From Marinobacter sp. SS21 (GTDB lineage: Bacteria > Pseudomonadota > Gammaproteobacteria > Pseudomonadales > Oleiphilaceae): DNA of 64,000 nucleotides. The translations under genes were made by a program, and so were the position numbers. The notes under the pieces were generated by a model. The model did no database searches. It was not told the DNA's origin and was given only the letters and a program-made list of their open reading frames with translations. This document shows, piece after piece, positions 25,404 to 35,537 of this stretch. The stretch covers positions 434,001 to 498,000 of the forward strand of contig NZ_JAQNDA010000001.1 of assembly GCF_028369065.1 (NCBI RefSeq), read 5' to 3'. Position 1 is the first letter of the stretch, and the number at the start of each line of letters is the position of its first letter.

Positions 25404-26897
25404 ATGAAATACCGCGATCTGCGTGATTTTATCGAGCAACTCGAACAGCAGGGTGAGCTGAAACGAATTCCTGTGGAAGTCGACCCCTACCTCGAGATGA
25501 CGGAAATCTGTGACCGCACCCTGCGTGCCGGTGGTCCTGCGCTGCTGTTTGAAAACCCCAAGGGACACACCATGCCGGTGCTGGCTAACCTGTTTGGCAC
25601 GCCGAAACGTGTCGCCATGGGCATGGGGCAGGACAACGTCGAGGCGCTGCGGGAGATCGGCAAGTTGCTGGCGTTTCTCAAGGAGCCAGATCCCCCCAAG
25701 GGGTTCAAGGACGCCCTCGAAAAATTGCCGGTGTTTCGCCAGGTCATGCGAATGAGCCCGAAAGTGCTGCGCTCGGCGCCCTGTCAGGCAGTGGTGGTCG
25801 AGAAGGACGAGGTCGACCTGTACCAGATTCCCATCCAGCACTGTTGGCCTGGCGACGCCGCTCCGCTGGTGACCTGGCCGCTGGTGATCACCCGCGGGCC
25901 CCATAAGGAGCGCCAGAACCTGGGCATCTATCGCCAGCAGCTGATCGGTCGCAACCGGTTGATCATGCGCTGGCTGAGTCACCGTGGTGGGGCGCTGGAT
26001 TTCCAGGAATGGCAGCAAGCCCATCCGGGCGAACCGTTCCCGGTCGCGGTAGCGCTCGGGGCCGATCCGGCCACCATCCTTGGGGCGGTGACGCCGGTTC
26101 CCGATACGCTGTCGGAATACGCTTTCGCCGGTCTGCTGCGTGGCAGTCGCACCGAGTTGGTGACGGCCGGCCTGAGCGAACTGCAGGTGCCGGCCAGCGC
26201 CGAGATCGTGCTGGAAGGCTTCATCTATCCGGACGATATGGCGCCGGAAGGGCCGTTTGGTGACCACACCGGTTACTACAATGAGGTGGAGCAGTTCCCG
26301 GTGTTTACCGTGGAGCGTATCACCCACCGCAAGAATCCGATCTACCACAGTACCTACACCGGACGGCCGCCGGACGAGCCGGCGATTCTCGGCGTGGCGC
26401 TCAATGAGGTGTTTGTTCCGATCCTGCAAAAGCAGTTCCCGGAAGTGGTCGACTTCTACCTGCCGCCGGAAGGGTGTTCCTATCGGCTGGCGGTGGTGAC
26501 CATGAAGAAGCAATACGCTGGCCATGCCAAACGGGTGATGATGGGGGTATGGTCGTTCCTGCGGCAGTTCATGTACACCAAGTTCGTCATTGTCACTGAC
26601 GATGATGTCAATGCCCGGGACTGGAACGATGTGATCTGGGCCATCACCACCCGGATGGACCCGGCACGGGACACCACCCTGGTGGAAAATACGCCCATTG
26701 ATTACCTGGATTTTGCCTCGCCGGTGGCCGGGTTGGGCTCCAAGATGGGGCTCGACGCCACCAGCAAGTGGCCCGGTGAGACCGATCGCGAGTGGGGGAC
26801 GCCTATTGCTATGACCGAGACGGTGCGTTCACGGGTGGATGAGCTGTGGGCACAGCTGGGTATCGACGGTGACCCGGTGTCGGAGCCTGGCGCCTGA
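25404..26897 (+). CDS. ubiD: 3-octaprenyl-4-hydroxybenzoate decarboxylase UbiD
   Basis: A 497-residue decarboxylase, the same length as E. coli UbiD, acting in ubiquinone synthesis with the prenylated flavin made by Ubi[62 protein letters not shown] and [23 protein letters not shown] are family segments. The catalytic Glu-Arg-Glu region is preserved (ALGADPATI to [15 protein letters not shown]). The 263-bp gap after rho contains an inverted repeat GGGGACAC (25195-25202) / GTGTCCCC (25276-25283) but no gene. The following reductase starts one base after its stop. Confidence 0.96.
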   Translation: MKYRDLRDFIEQLEQQGELKRIPVEVDPYLEMTEICDRTLRAGGPALLFENPKGHTMPVLANLFGTPKRVAMGMGQDNVEALREIGKLLAFLKEPDPPKGFKDALEKLPVFRQVMRMSPKVLRSAPCQAVVVEKDEVDLYQIPIQHCWPGDAAPLVTWPLVITRGPHKERQNLGIYRQQLIGRNRLIMRWLSHRGGALDFQEWQQAHPGEPFPVAVALGADPATILGAVTPVPDTLSEYAFAGLLRGSRTELVTAGLSELQVPASAEIVLEGFIYPDDMAPEGPFGDHTGYYNEVEQFPVFTVERITHRKNPIYHSTYTGRPPDEPAILGVALNEVFVPILQKQFPEVVDFYLPPEGCSYRLAVVTMKKQYAGHAKRVMMGVWSFLRQFMYTKFVIVTDDDVNARDWNDVIWAITTRMDPARDTTLVENTPIDYLDFASPVAGLGSKMGLDATSKWPGETDREWGTPIAMTETVRSRVDELWAQLGIDGDPVSEPGA

Positions 26898-26898
26898 C

Positions 26899-27900
26899 AT
26901 GGCCGACGCCCGCCGGCGGATCACCCTGCGACCCTCGGGATTGGAGTTCACGGCCTCGCCGACCCAGGATTTGCTCAGCGCGGCTGCCGAGTCTGGCATT
27001 GCGGTGCCATCCGCCTGCCGCAATGGCGTATGTGAGCTGTGTGAGGCTCGCCTCATTGCCGGGCAGGCGCGGAATACCCGCAACCAACAGATAATTATTC
27101 CGGCCACTCCCCTGATGCTGTGTCGCGCTCAGGCCGAGGGGCCACTCGAACTGGAGATCGAGGCCGTTATGGCAGCAGGACAGAATTCCCCGCAGAAGAT
27201 GCAGGCCAAGGTGGTGGACGTTCGCCTTATTGGCCACGATGTGTATCGGGTCGAACTGAAGCTGCCGCGCCGGCGCGAGCTGACCTTTCATGCCGGGCAG
27301 TACCTGTCGGTGCTATTGCCAGACAGCGAGCCCAGCTATTTTTCCATTGCCAGCCGGCCCTCGGCCCAGCACATCGAGCTGCACGTGCAGGCGGCGCCGG
27401 AGTGGGCGTCGGCGCAGCGCATCATCGATACCCTGAAAACCGCGGATTCGGTCGCCGTGGAGCTGCCCCACGGTAAGGCGTGTCTGGCCGCCGCGCCGGA
27501 GAAGCCACTGCTGCTGGTGGCCGCCGGCACCGGGTTTGCCCAGATGAAAAGCATCGTCGACTACCTGCGGGAAACCCGTTTCGACCAGTCCGTCAGTCTG
27601 TACTGGGGCGTGCGTCGCCAGGACGACATGTATCTGGGGGATCTGGCGCAGCAGTGGCAGGACGACTGGGCGCCGTTTAACTTCGTGCCGGTAGTGGGGG
27701 ACAGTGCCGACAATGACTGGAGCGGTCACCACGACCAATTGGTGCGGGCGGTGCTGGCTTCCGGCAGCGATTGGCGCAACGTGGAAGTCCACGCCAGTGG
27801 CTCGCCCGCCATGGTCTACACCCTGCTGGACGCGCTGGTGGCCGAGGGGCTGCCGCCGTCGGCGTTCTTCTCCGACGTACTGGAATACGCGCCCCGCTAA
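26899..27900 (+). CDS. Ferredoxin/FNR-type flavin oxidoreductase
   Basis: A 333-residue protein with an N-terminal plant-type [2Fe-2S] ferredoxin domain (cysteines in SACRNGVCELCEA and LMLCRA, about 42-78). An FAD-binding domain (residues ~100-205, YFSIASRP replacing the usual RxYS) and an NAD-binding domain (VAAGTGFAQMKSIV, about 215-330) follow. The architecture is that of CDP-6-deoxy-3,4-glucoseen reductase or the reductase subunits of oxygenases. The ATG starts one base after the ubiD stop, so the genes are probably co-translated. E. coli has the flavin reductase gene fre beside ubiD, and Pseudomonas a similar ferredoxin-type gene. A role in reducing flavin for UbiX/UbiD chemistry is inferred, not shown. 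Confidence 0.85.
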   Translation: MADARRRITLRPSGLEFTASPTQDLLSAAAESGIAVPSACRNGVCELCEARLIAGQARNTRNQQIIIPATPLMLCRAQAEGPLELEIEAVMAAGQNSPQKMQAKVVDVRLIGHDVYRVELKLPRRRELTFHAGQYLSVLLPDSEPSYFSIASRPSAQHIELHVQAAPEWASAQRIIDTLKTADSVAVELPHGKACLAAAPEKPLLLVAAGTGFAQMKSIVDYLRETRFDQSVSLYWGVRRQDDMYLGDLAQQWQDDWAPFNFVPVVGDSADNDWSGHHDQLVRAVLASGSDWRNVEVHASGSPAMVYTLLDALVAEGLPPSAFFSDVLEYAPR

Positions 27901-27915
27901 GGGCGCTGTGGCTTC

Positions 27916-29154
27916 CTAAGCCTTGGGCATGGGCAGGTCCGGCAGTCCGCTGTCCTTCACCAGTCCCTGCATCAGGAGCTTGACGCTGGTCTGCTCCTCG
28001 CCCATATGGGCATTGAGGCGGCTCAGTTCCGCCATGGTCTCGCGACTGCGACGCAGTCGCAGGCTGGTCTCGAAGTACTCCCGCGCCTTGCCCCAGAGTT
28101 CGTTGCGAAGACTCAAGCGCCCCAGCGCCAGCAGCAATTCGGCGTTATTGGGACGGTCCTGCAGCCAGCGTTCGGCCACCAGCAATTGCTCATCCGGTTT
28201 GGCTCCCTTGATGCGACCGTACAGGTTGATCAGCTCTTCGCTCCAGTGATTTCTCAGCACCTTGCGCAGTAGGGTTTCCGCCTGGGCCTCGTCGCCCAGT
28301 TCCGCCAGCAGTTGGCTGTACTCGCGAATGGTGTATTCGTCTCGCCGGACGATGCCGGGCAGCTCGTCCCAGAGCCGGGTCAGCGGCGTCAGTGAGCCGG
28401 AGCCGCTATCGGATTGTCGGCGGCACTCGGCCGCTGCCCGTTGCATGAGGTTGTGCCAGATGGTGCGCTCCAGTTCCTCCCGCTCCTCGTCAGACACCAG
28501 GCCGCGCTTGCGCAGTTCCGGTAGCAGCCGCGACAGTTCCCGCCAGTCCTCCAACCGCACGTAGGTGGTCTTCAGCAGCTTGAGCACGAACGGGTGATGG
28601 GGGGCCTGCTTGCGCAGTCGCACCAGGGTGGCCAGCGCCTGTTCCAGCCGGTTGCCGGCAAGCTGGAGCTGGGCCTGGGTGATGCCCACCGCCACGTCGG
28701 ATCCTGGTGTGCTTTCGAATGCCTGCCGCAGCAGCTCATCCACATCGTCGTGGGCGCCCGATTCGAACGCAGCCTGGGCGGCCGCCAGGTAATTGATCAA
28801 AGGGGTGTCGGCGTGCCCGGCAGAGGCTTCGAGCAGTTTGCGGGCCCGTGGCCAGTTGCCTTCGGCCAACGCCAGCAGCCCCTGGGTGGTGCGACGGCGG
28901 GCCCGGCGGCTATGGCCCTGGGATAACCAGCCGGTCATGCGCCCGGTGCGGTTGCTCAGCCGCCGGATAAGGCCGAGTGTCAGCACCAGCGTTGTCACCA
29001 GCAGCGCCAGCAGGGCGAGGCCGACCCAGAAGTTGGTTTCGAGCAGCCAGTGCCCAAGGCTGATGCGAATGTAGCCCAGATCGTACTGCAGGCCCATGGC
29101 CAGCCCGGTGCCCAGCAGCAGTGCGGTCAGGGCGATCAGTAGCCAGCGAATCAT
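27916..29154 (-). CDS. hemY: HemY-like TPR membrane protein
   Basis: A 412-residue protein with two N-terminal membrane segments (about 4-22 and 40-62) and a long soluble part of helical TPR-like repeats. HemY_N features include LGYIRISLGHWLLETNFWVG and LLALAEGNWPRARKLLEASA. It is the last gene of hemCDXY and overlaps hemX by four bases (ATGA). It is unrelated to the protoporphyrinogen oxidase also called HemY in Gram-positives. Its precise role is not established; a link to haem synthesis rests on operon position. Confidence 0.92.
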   Translation of the reverse strand: MIRWLLIALTALLLGTGLAMGLQYDLGYIRISLGHWLLETNFWVGLALLALLVTTLVLTLGLIRRLSNRTGRMTGWLSQGHSRRARRRTTQGLLALAEGNWPRARKLLEASAGHADTPLINYLAAAQAAFESGAHDDVDELLRQAFESTPGSDVAVGITQAQLQLAGNRLEQALATLVRLRKQAPHHPFVLKLLKTTYVRLEDWRELSRLLPELRKRGLVSDEEREELERTIWHNLMQRAAAECRRQSDSGSGSLTPLTRLWDELPGIVRRDEYTIREYSQLLAELGDEAQAETLLRKVLRNHWSEELINLYGRIKGAKPDEQLLVAERWLQDRPNNAELLLALGRLSLRNELWGKAREYFETSLRLRRSRETMAELSRLNAHMGEEQTSVKLLMQGLVKDSGLPDLPMPKA

Positions 29155-30245
29155 GATTCGCCCCCTGCCGTGTCGTTATCGCCGTTGAGGCGTCCGGCCA
29201 GGCGCGCTTTCAGCAGTTGCAGCGACTGGCTGATGTCCGGCAGCTCCGGGTCGATGTGCCGGTCGGCCAGCCCGGTCAGTGTTGACAGCAGCGCCGCCAC
29301 TCTCGGATCGGTGGCGTCGTACCATTGCTCCAGCGCCTGGCGGGCCTTCGCCAGGGCGCGCTGATACAGAATCTGGTTGCCTCGCAACACCGCCATTTCG
29401 GCCTCTTCCAGCATCAGCTGCATGTTGAGTCGGGCGTAGGCGCTTTGCTCGGGTGACAACAGCGGCCGGACCGGTTCGTCCAGGCGCCGTACGACGACCA
29501 CGTTACTCAGGGTTGCCTTGACCCGCTGCCAGGCTTGCGCCAACGGGCCGGGCTGGGCCTCGTCGAGGGTGTCTGGCTGCGAGGCGGCAAAGCCCGGCGC
29601 CCGGTCGTTGATCAGGTTCTGGTCGGTGAGCTGATGGATGCCTCCGATGGCGGCCTCCAGGGTGAGGTACAGGCCGGTGCGGTCCACATCGGTGATGGCC
29701 TTGAGGGCAAGTCGCTCCTTGGCCAGCTGCTGGCGAACCGGATAAACGCCGATGTCGTCCGACTCCCGCAGTACCTTATCGGCTTCCTCCAGCGCCGCCA
29801 GCGCGCCGCGGATGTCCTTTTCAATCAGCAGGCGCTGGTTGGCGATGCGTAACAGGTACTCGGATTCGGCGAGTAGCCAGTCGGTGCGGGTGCGGTTGCC
29901 GGCGGCGAGTAGCTCGCGGGCGGTGTGGTCGAGCTGGCGTTGCTGGGTGGCCATCCGGTTCTGCTGGGAGCTGAGGTTCTGCTCCAGGGCCTGAAGGCGG
30001 TCGGCCTGTTCGCCGCTACGGTCACTGAGCCGTTGCTGCAGGCTCTGGTTGGTCGCCTGCACATGCGCCAGGGCCTGCTGCAGCATTTGTTGACGTTGCC
30101 AGTGCTGCCAGTTCCACAGGCCAAGGGCGAGGCACAGCGCCAGGGCCGCGACAATAAGCAGCCACAGCGGCCACAGTTTGGGCCGGCGGGGTGGGTTGGG
30201 CTCGATCGGTGCGGGCAATTGGCTGTTTGTATCAGTCACAGGCAT
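29151..30245 (-). CDS. hemX: HemX family membrane protein
   Basis: A 364-residue protein with a Pro-rich N-terminal cytosolic stretch, one membrane segment (about 24-44) and a large helical and coiled-coil part (QQALAHVQATNQSLQQRL onwards). It is often annotated as uroporphyrinogen-III C-methyltransferase, but it contains none of the SAM-binding motifs of that enzyme, so the enzymatic label is unsupported. TRTDWLLAESEYLLRIANQRL is a family signature. It lies between hemD (45-bp gap) and hemY (4-bp overlap). Confidence 0.92.
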   Translation of the reverse strand: MPVTDTNSQLPAPIEPNPPRRPKLWPLWLLIVAALALCLALGLWNWQHWQRQQMLQQALAHVQATNQSLQQRLSDRSGEQADRLQALEQNLSSQQNRMATQQRQLDHTARELLAAGNRTRTDWLLAESEYLLRIANQRLLIEKDIRGALAALEEADKVLRESDDIGVYPVRQQLAKERLALKAITDVDRTGLYLTLEAAIGGIHQLTDQNLINDRAPGFAASQPDTLDEAQPGPLAQAWQRVKATLSNVVVVRRLDEPVRPLLSPEQSAYARLNMQLMLEEAEMAVLRGNQILYQRALAKARQALEQWYDATDPRVAALLSTLTGLADRHIDPELPDISQSLQLLKARLAGRLNGDNDTAGGES

Positions 30246-30290
30246 CCTTACTTGCTTGTCTTGTCAAAGACCGCGGTTTCGGTGGCGTCG

Positions 30291-31103
30291 TTAATCCGGC
30301 TGATGGACGTCGTTGCAGGTTCCAGGCGACAGCCGCCGGGCGACTGCGGCGACGATGTGGTCATCCTGCAGGCTGTCCGGAATGCAGAGGTTGCAAAATC
30401 CGGCAGCGGCGGCGCGGTCGGCCACGCGCTGAACCGGCAGCACCAACAGTCGCTGCCTCAAAGTATGGTCGCTATTCTCACCCAGCGCGATGAAATTGTT
30501 CAATGTTTCCCCGGACAACACCACCACCGCATGGGGGTCAAAGTGCGTCAGTGATTGCGGCAGCTGGGTTTGAGCCGTGGCAGGACATCGCCGGCTGTAC
30601 AGCGACAGGGCGGTGACGTCGGCGCCCCGTTGGCGCAGGGTGTCGCGGATCAGCTCCCGGCCCTGGTCGCCGCGCACCAGCAACACCTTTTGCCCGGAGG
30701 GCGATGCCAGCTGGGGCAGCGCGAGCAGGGCCTCGCTGTCGTTGCCCCACTCGGGCCAGTGTGGCCTGAGTCCGGCCTGGCCCAGGACTTGGGCGGTGCC
30801 GCTCCCGACGCCGTACCAGTGGAGGCCGACCGGAGGTTGCGGCCACCAGGTGTCCAGCTGCTCGACCAGTAGCCTGGCGGCGTAGGGGCTGACGGCGATG
30901 ATGTGGTGGTATTGATCGATGTGTTGGATCAGGCTGCGTTGTGCCGCCGACTCGGGCAGTGGCAAGCGTTCCAGCAGGGGCACCACCTCGGTGGTGGCGC
31001 CTTTCGCGCGGAATCCGTCGGCCAGGCGGCTGGCCTCCGGCTCCGGTCGACAGATCAGAATACGCTGTCCGCTCAGGGGGCGGCTACTTGGGGGTATGGC
31101 CAT
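30291..31103 (-). CDS. hemD: Uroporphyrinogen-III synthase
   Basis: A 270-residue enzyme that closes hydroxymethylbilane with inversion of ring D. It shows the weakly conserved HemD pattern: [23 protein letters not shown] at the start, [49 protein letters not shown] and [13 protein letters not shown]. The minus-strand frame is open for another 62 codons inside hemC. The ATG at 31103, behind GCGGAA, overlaps the hemC end by 20 bases and gives the family N-terminus, so coupling with hemC is likely. Confidence 0.9.
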   Translation of the reverse strand: MAIPPSSRPLSGQRILICRPEPEASRLADGFRAKGATTEVVPLLERLPLPESAAQRSLIQHIDQYHHIIAVSPYAARLLVEQLDTWWPQPPVGLHWYGVGSGTAQVLGQAGLRPHWPEWGNDSEALLALPQLASPSGQKVLLVRGDQGRELIRDTLRQRGADVTALSLYSRRCPATAQTQLPQSLTHFDPHAVVVLSGETLNNFIALGENSDHTLRQRLLVLPVQRVADRAAAAGFCNLCIPDSLQDDHIVAAVARRLSPGTCNDVHQPD

Positions 31104-32025
31104 AGATTTCCGCCAGCACACGATCGGCGCCCATGGCCAGCAGGTCTTCCGCCAGTTCCCGGCCCAGTCGTTCGCCCTCGGCGCGCGGCGCGCGACCTTC
31201 GACGCGATAGATTTCCTCACCGTTGACCGAACCCACCAGGCCGCGCAACCACAGGGTGTCGGCGTCTTCGAGTACCGCGTAGGCGGCAATGGGCACCTGG
31301 CAACCGCCTTCCAGCCGCCGGTTGAGGGCGCGTTCGGCGCGGACCCGGTCGGCGGAATCGGGATGATTCAGGAATGCCAGCAGCTCGATCAGTTCGCTGT
31401 CTTCGAGGCGACACTCGATGCCCAGTGCGCCTTGCCCAACCGCGGGCAGGGACAGCGTGTCGGGCAGGGTCGAGCGAATGCGGTCGTGGAACTCCAGGCG
31501 TTTCAAGCCCGAGCTGGCCAGAACGATGGCGTCAAACTCGCCGGCATCGAGCTTGGCCAGACGGGTGTTGACGTTGCCGCGCAGGGTACGGATCTGCAGA
31601 TCCGGGCGATAGGCGCGCAGCTGTGCTTCGCGGCGCATGCTGGCGGTGCCGACAACCGCGCCCTGAGGCAGCTCGTCGAGGGTGTCGAAACGGTTGCTGA
31701 CAAAGGCGTCGGTAGGATCTTCCCGCTCACAGATGGCCACCAGGCCAAGTCCTTCCGGGAAGTGCATGGGCACGTCTTTCATGGAATGGACCGCCAGGTC
31801 GGCGCGGCCATCCAGCATGGCTTCCTCCAGCTCCTTGACGAACAGCCCCTTGCCGCCGATCTTGGCCAGCGGCACGTCCAGAATCTTGTCGCCCTGGGTC
31901 TTGATGCCGAGCAATTCAACGCTGATGTGATCGTAGCGGTGTTCCAGCTCGGCCTTGATGAATTCGGCCTGCCATAGGGCCAGGGCGCTGTTGCGGGTGG
32001 CAATGCGGATGGTTCTTTGTGACAT
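31084..32025 (-). CDS. hemC: Porphobilinogen deaminase (hydroxymethylbilane synthase)
   Basis: A 313-residue enzyme, same length as E. coli HemC, that polymerises four porphobilinogens. [64 protein letters not shown] and [12 protein letters not shown] are signatures, and Cys242 in EGGCQVPIA carries the dipyrromethane cofactor. It is the first gene of hemC-hemD-hemX-hemY. The 105-bp gap after algR contains a short GC hairpin (32092-32105), which may separate the two units. Confidence 0.97.
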   Translation of the reverse strand: MSQRTIRIATRNSALALWQAEFIKAELEHRYDHISVELLGIKTQGDKILDVPLAKIGGKGLFVKELEEAMLDGRADLAVHSMKDVPMHFPEGLGLVAICEREDPTDAFVSNRFDTLDELPQGAVVGTASMRREAQLRAYRPDLQIRTLRGNVNTRLAKLDAGEFDAIVLASSGLKRLEFHDRIRSTLPDTLSLPAVGQGALGIECRLEDSELIELLAFLNHPDSADRVRAERALNRRLEGGCQVPIAAYAVLEDADTLWLRGLVGSVNGEEIYRVEGRAPRAEGERLGRELAEDLLAMGADRVLAEIYGHTPK

Positions 32026-32130
32026 GGTAGTGTGATTTATCGACTCGCCGGGAAGTGTGTTTCCAAGGTTAACGCGTTAGTCACCAAATGTCCCGCGCTC
32101 GCGGGGCTCCATAGGTCGCAGCGGCGCGGC

Positions 32131-32892
32131 TCAGTCGGGCGTCGGCAGGTGTTCGTTAAGCCATTCCCGCACGTTCGCCGCGTGGCGCCGGCTCACCGGC
32201 AGGCGGTTTGCCCGGCCGGTCAGCTCCAGGAACCAGTGACCGTCATGGTCACGGGCGAGGCGGCGGATAAAGCGCACGCCCACCAGGGTATGACGGTGGA
32301 TGCGTAGCAGGTGGTCCGCAAAACGGGCTTCCAGCTCCTTGAGGGTGTGGTCGGTGAGTGTCTCGCCCTGGTTGTGGTGGACGGTGACGTATTTCTGGTC
32401 GGCTTCGCAGTAATAGACCTGCTCCATCTCGATCAACTCGGTGCCGCGATGACTCTTGATCGCCAGCTGTTCGCCGCTGTTGTGCTCGCGGGCCTGCATC
32501 GCCTGTAGCTGCATCCGGTTGACCCGGCCGGCGCGGGCCAGCGCCTCGGCCAGGGCTTCTCGCCGCACCGGCTTGAGCAGGTAGGCCACCGCTTGCACCT
32601 CAAAGGCGTTGATGGCGTAGTGGTCGTAGGCGGTGCAGAAAATCACCGCGGGCGGGTTGACCAGGGCCGCCAGGCGTTCCGCCGCCTCCATGCCATCCAT
32701 GCCGGGCATGCGGATGTCCAGCAGCACAACGTCCGGGTTGCCGTCGGCCACCAGGCCAAGTACCTGGTGACCATCGCTGGCTTCGCCGCACACCTGGTAG
32801 CCCGGCAGGGCCTCAACCAGCCGTCTGATCCGTTCCCGGGCCAGCGGCTCGTCGTCGGCGATCAATACCTTGTGGGGTGTGGTCGTGGTCAT
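32131..32892 (-). CDS. algR: LytTR-type response regulator AlgR
   Basis: A 253-residue regulator with a receiver domain (residues 6-125; phosphoacceptor Asp59 in VVLLDIRMPGMDG, Thr in FCTAYDHYA, Lys in YLLKPV) and a C-terminal LytTR DNA-binding domain (about 145-245; IHRHTLVGVRFIRRL). In Pseudomonas AlgR controls alginate, type IV pili and virulence genes. It overlaps algZ by four bases (ATGA), and hemC follows, the same order as in Pseudomonas. It extends about five residues further at the N-terminus than the protein I recall. Confidence 0.93.
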   Translation of the reverse strand: MTTTTPHKVLIADDEPLARERIRRLVEALPGYQVCGEASDGHQVLGLVADGNPDVVLLDIRMPGMDGMEAAERLAALVNPPAVIFCTAYDHYAINAFEVQAVAYLLKPVRREALAEALARAGRVNRMQLQAMQAREHNSGEQLAIKSHRGTELIEMEQVYYCEADQKYVTVHHNQGETLTDHTLKELEARFADHLLRIHRHTLVGVRFIRRLARDHDGHWFLELTGRANRLPVSRRHAANVREWLNEHLPTPD

Positions 32893-33986
32893 GCGCTCAG
32901 CGGGGTCCGTGGTCGGGGTTGCGTTGGTGCCTTTTGTTGAGGCAGCCGCAGGATCACCGTGTAGGTGTCCTGCTGGTGGCTCTGTTTGAGCACAGCGGCT
33001 TCGCCGAACAGCGCACGCAGGCGCGCCTGAATGTTGTCCAGTGCCATACGGTTTCCTTGGTGCTGACTCTGGTCTGGGCCCGGTTTGGGGTTTTGCACCA
33101 GAATATAGACCGAATCGCCGCGGCCGTAGCCTTCAATGCGTAGGGTACCACCGCTCGGGCAGGGTTGAATGCCGTGATAGATCGCATTTTCCACCAGTGG
33201 CTGGATCGTCAGTGGCGGTACCGCTTGCTGGTTGAGCTCTGGCGCTATCTGCCATTCCACCTGTAGCCGCTCGCCCAGCCGCAGGCCTTCGATCATCAGG
33301 TAGCGGCGACACAGGCTGAGCTCCTCGTCCAGGCTGATCAGCCGGTCCTGGGTACGCAGGCTGGCGCGGAACAGCTCGGACAGGTCCAGTACGGCGTCTT
33401 CGGCCTGTTCCGGGCGACTGCTGATCAGGCTGGCAATGGTGTTCATGCTGTTGAACAGGAAGTGGGGGTGAATTCGCGCCTGCAAGGCGGCCAGGCGCGC
33501 CTGCAATTCCGCCTGTCGCTGTTGTTGCCATTGGTGCTGCAGATAGAAGTAGCGCAGCACCATCAGGGTGAGGATGGCCGCGGCCAGCATCTTCTTGCCG
33601 ATGGCCTGCCAGGCGGTGGCGCCGGGCTCGGAATTCAATACGTTGTCGGCGAACAGGCTGAAGGCGAACACATCTGCCAGCACCAGCAGGGTGATCAGGC
33701 TGGTGGCCCCGGCGACCGAAAACCGACTCAGCCAGCGTCGCAGCAGGCAGATGCCGGCGGCGCTGGTCAGTGCGGTCCACTGGACAAACAGCGACAGCAG
33801 ACCAAAGTAATTCCAGTCGATCCACTGGGCCTGACTGCGCATCACCGCCAGTAGCAGCACCATCAGCTCGCTGGTCATCAGCAGCAGGAAAACCGCCTGT
33901 ACCCGGCACAGGTCGGGCACGAAGAAATCATCCATTGCTGACGCGCCGGGGGAGCGGCCAGTCGGTTGCTTGCGTCTGGTTGGCAT
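32889..33986 (-). CDS. algZ: LytS-type sensor histidine kinase AlgZ/FimS
   Basis: A 365-residue sensor with four to five N-terminal membrane segments (about 30-155) and a His_kinase domain (about 160-345). The HisKA-less LytS-type pattern LQARIHPHFLFNSMNTIASLI holds the likely phosphorylated His, and PLTIQPLVENAIYHGI is the N box. The glycine-rich G box is short and degenerate, as is usual for AlgZ. It lies upstream of and overlaps algR. The first ATG at 33986 has a GAGGA eleven bases upstream; a second Met at residue 18 is possible. It is divergent from argH. Confidence 0.92.
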   Translation of the reverse strand: MPTRRKQPTGRSPGASAMDDFFVPDLCRVQAVFLLLMTSELMVLLLAVMRSQAQWIDWNYFGLLSLFVQWTALTSAAGICLLRRWLSRFSVAGATSLITLLVLADVFAFSLFADNVLNSEPGATAWQAIGKKMLAAAILTLMVLRYFYLQHQWQQQRQAELQARLAALQARIHPHFLFNSMNTIASLISSRPEQAEDAVLDLSELFRASLRTQDRLISLDEELSLCRRYLMIEGLRLGERLQVEWQIAPELNQQAVPPLTIQPLVENAIYHGIQPCPSGGTLRIEGYGRGDSVYILVQNPKPGPDQSQHQGNRMALDNIQARLRALFGEAAVLKQSHQQDTYTVILRLPQQKAPTQPRPRTPLSA

Positions 33987-34017
33987 GGCTAGTGGGTTCC
34001 TCGGGGTCTGACAGTGC

Positions 34018-34023
34018 TATAAT
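34018..34023 (+). promoter_or_regulatory. Candidate -10 element for argH
   Basis: A perfect TATAAT lies 122 bases upstream of the argH start in the algZ-argH divergent gap. No good -35 element is present at the usual spacing, so an activator may be needed or the match may be chance. Confidence 0.35.
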
Positions 34024-34139
34024 CCCCCGATTTCATCCACGTCCGCAAATGGGGGCGGCTCTGAACGAATCACTGCGCCTTGCCGGCGCCGTTCAGGGGG
34101 CCCCTCCGATTGGCGGGCTGCCAGCAGGAACGTATGACC

Positions 34140-35537
34140 ATGACGGATTCAAACAAGACTTCCGAGAAACCCTGGGGCGGTCGTTTCAGTGAGCCCACGG
34201 ACGCCTTTGTTGAGCGTTTTACCGCGTCGGTAGGGTTCGACCAGCGTCTGTACCACCACGACATTATCGGCTCCATTGCCCACGCCACCATGCTGGCGGA
34301 AGTGGGGGTGTTAACCGCGGATGAGAAGGACCAGATCATCGAGGGTCTGCAGGCGGTCAAGGCCGACATCGAAGCGGGTGAGTTCCAGTGGTCGGTGAGC
34401 CTGGAGGACGTCCACATGAACGTGGAAGCGCGCCTCACCGATCGCATCGGCATTACCGGCAAGAAACTCCATACCGGCCGCAGCCGCAACGACCAGGTGG
34501 CCACCGATATCCGGCTGTACCTGCGTGATGAGATCGACGTCATCGCCGAGGAACTGCAGCGCCTGCGTCAGGGTCTGTTGGAGCTGGCGGAGCGGGAAGC
34601 TGACACCATCATGCCCGGTTTTACCCATCTGCAGACGGCTCAGCCGGTCACCTTTGGTCACCACCTGCTGGCCTGGTACGAAATGCTGGTGCGCGATGCC
34701 GACCGGCTGCAGGATTGTCGCAAACGGGTCAATGTGATGCCGTTGGGTGCGGCGGCCCTGGCCGGCACCACCTATCCCATCGACCGTGCCATCACCGCAC
34801 GCCTGCTGGGCTTCGACCGGCCCAGCGAGAACTCGCTGGACTCGGTCAGCGATCGGGATTTTGCCATCGAATTCTGCAGCTTTGCCGCCTTGTTGATGAC
34901 TCACCTGTCCCGGTTCAGCGAAGAGCTGGTGCTGTGGACGTCGGCGCAGTTTGATTTCATCGACCTGCCGGACCGGTTCTGCACCGGCTCGTCCATCATG
35001 CCGCAGAAGAAAAACCCGGACGTGCCCGAGTTGGTGCGCGGCAAGACCGGCCGGGTTAACGGTCACCTGGTCAGCCTGCTGACCCTGATGAAGAGCCAGC
35101 CGCTGGCTTACAACAAGGACAACCAGGAAGACAAAGAGCCGCTGTTCGATACCGTCGATACCGTCAAGGGTTGCCTCAAGGCCTACGCCGACATGGTGCC
35201 GGCCATCAGCGCGAAGGCGGATAACATGCGCGATGCCGCCCGCCGTGGTTTTTCCACCGCCACCGATCTGGCCGATTACCTGGTCAAGAAAGGGGTGCCG
35301 TTCCGCGATGCCCATGAGATCGTTGGCAAGGCGGTGGCCTTCGGAGTGGCCGAGTCCCGGGATCTGTCGGAAATGACCCTGGCGGAGCTGCGGCAGTTTT
35401 CCGACATCATTGGCGAGGACGTGTTCGGGGTATTGACCCTGGAAGGTTCCGTCAACGCCCGAAACCACCTTGGCGGTACTGCCCCCAACCAGGTGCGGGC
35501 AGCGGTCGCCCGGGCTCGTCAGCAGCTGGCGGGTTAG
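34140..35537 (+). CDS. argH: Argininosuccinate lyase
   Basis: A 465-residue enzyme of the fumarase/aspartase superfamily that splits argininosuccinate into arginine and fumarate. [78 protein letters not shown] and the signature [16 protein letters not shown] (catalytic Ser) are intact. The ATG at 34140 is ten bases after AGGA; an in-frame ATG at 34134 is nearly as good. It overlaps the end of the convergent EAL-type gene by four bases. Confidence 0.96.
   Translation: MTDSNKTSEKPWGGRFSEPTDAFVERFTASVGFDQRLYHHDIIGSIAHATMLAEVGVLTADEKDQIIEGLQAVKADIEAGEFQWSVSLEDVHMNVEARLTDRIGITGKKLHTGRSRNDQVATDIRLYLRDEIDVIAEELQRLRQGLLELAEREADTIMPGFTHLQTAQPVTFGHHLLAWYEMLVRDADRLQDCRKRVNVMPLGAAALAGTTYPIDRAITARLLGFDRPSENSLDSVSDRDFAIEFCSFAALLMTHLSRFSEELVLWTSAQFDFIDLPDRFCTGSSIMPQKKNPDVPELVRGKTGRVNGHLVSLLTLMKSQPLAYNKDNQEDKEPLFDTVDTVKGCLKAYADMVPAISAKADNMRDAARRGFSTATDLADYLVKKGVPFRDAHEIVGKAVAFGVAESRDLSEMTLAELRQFSDIIGEDVFGVLTLEGSVNARNHLGGTAPNQVRAAVARARQQLAG

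Noticed and set aside
30500-31289. Long N-terminal extension of hemD
   Set aside because: The upstream 62 codons are the hemC coding region in another frame, and the HemD family begins near [11 protein letters not shown].
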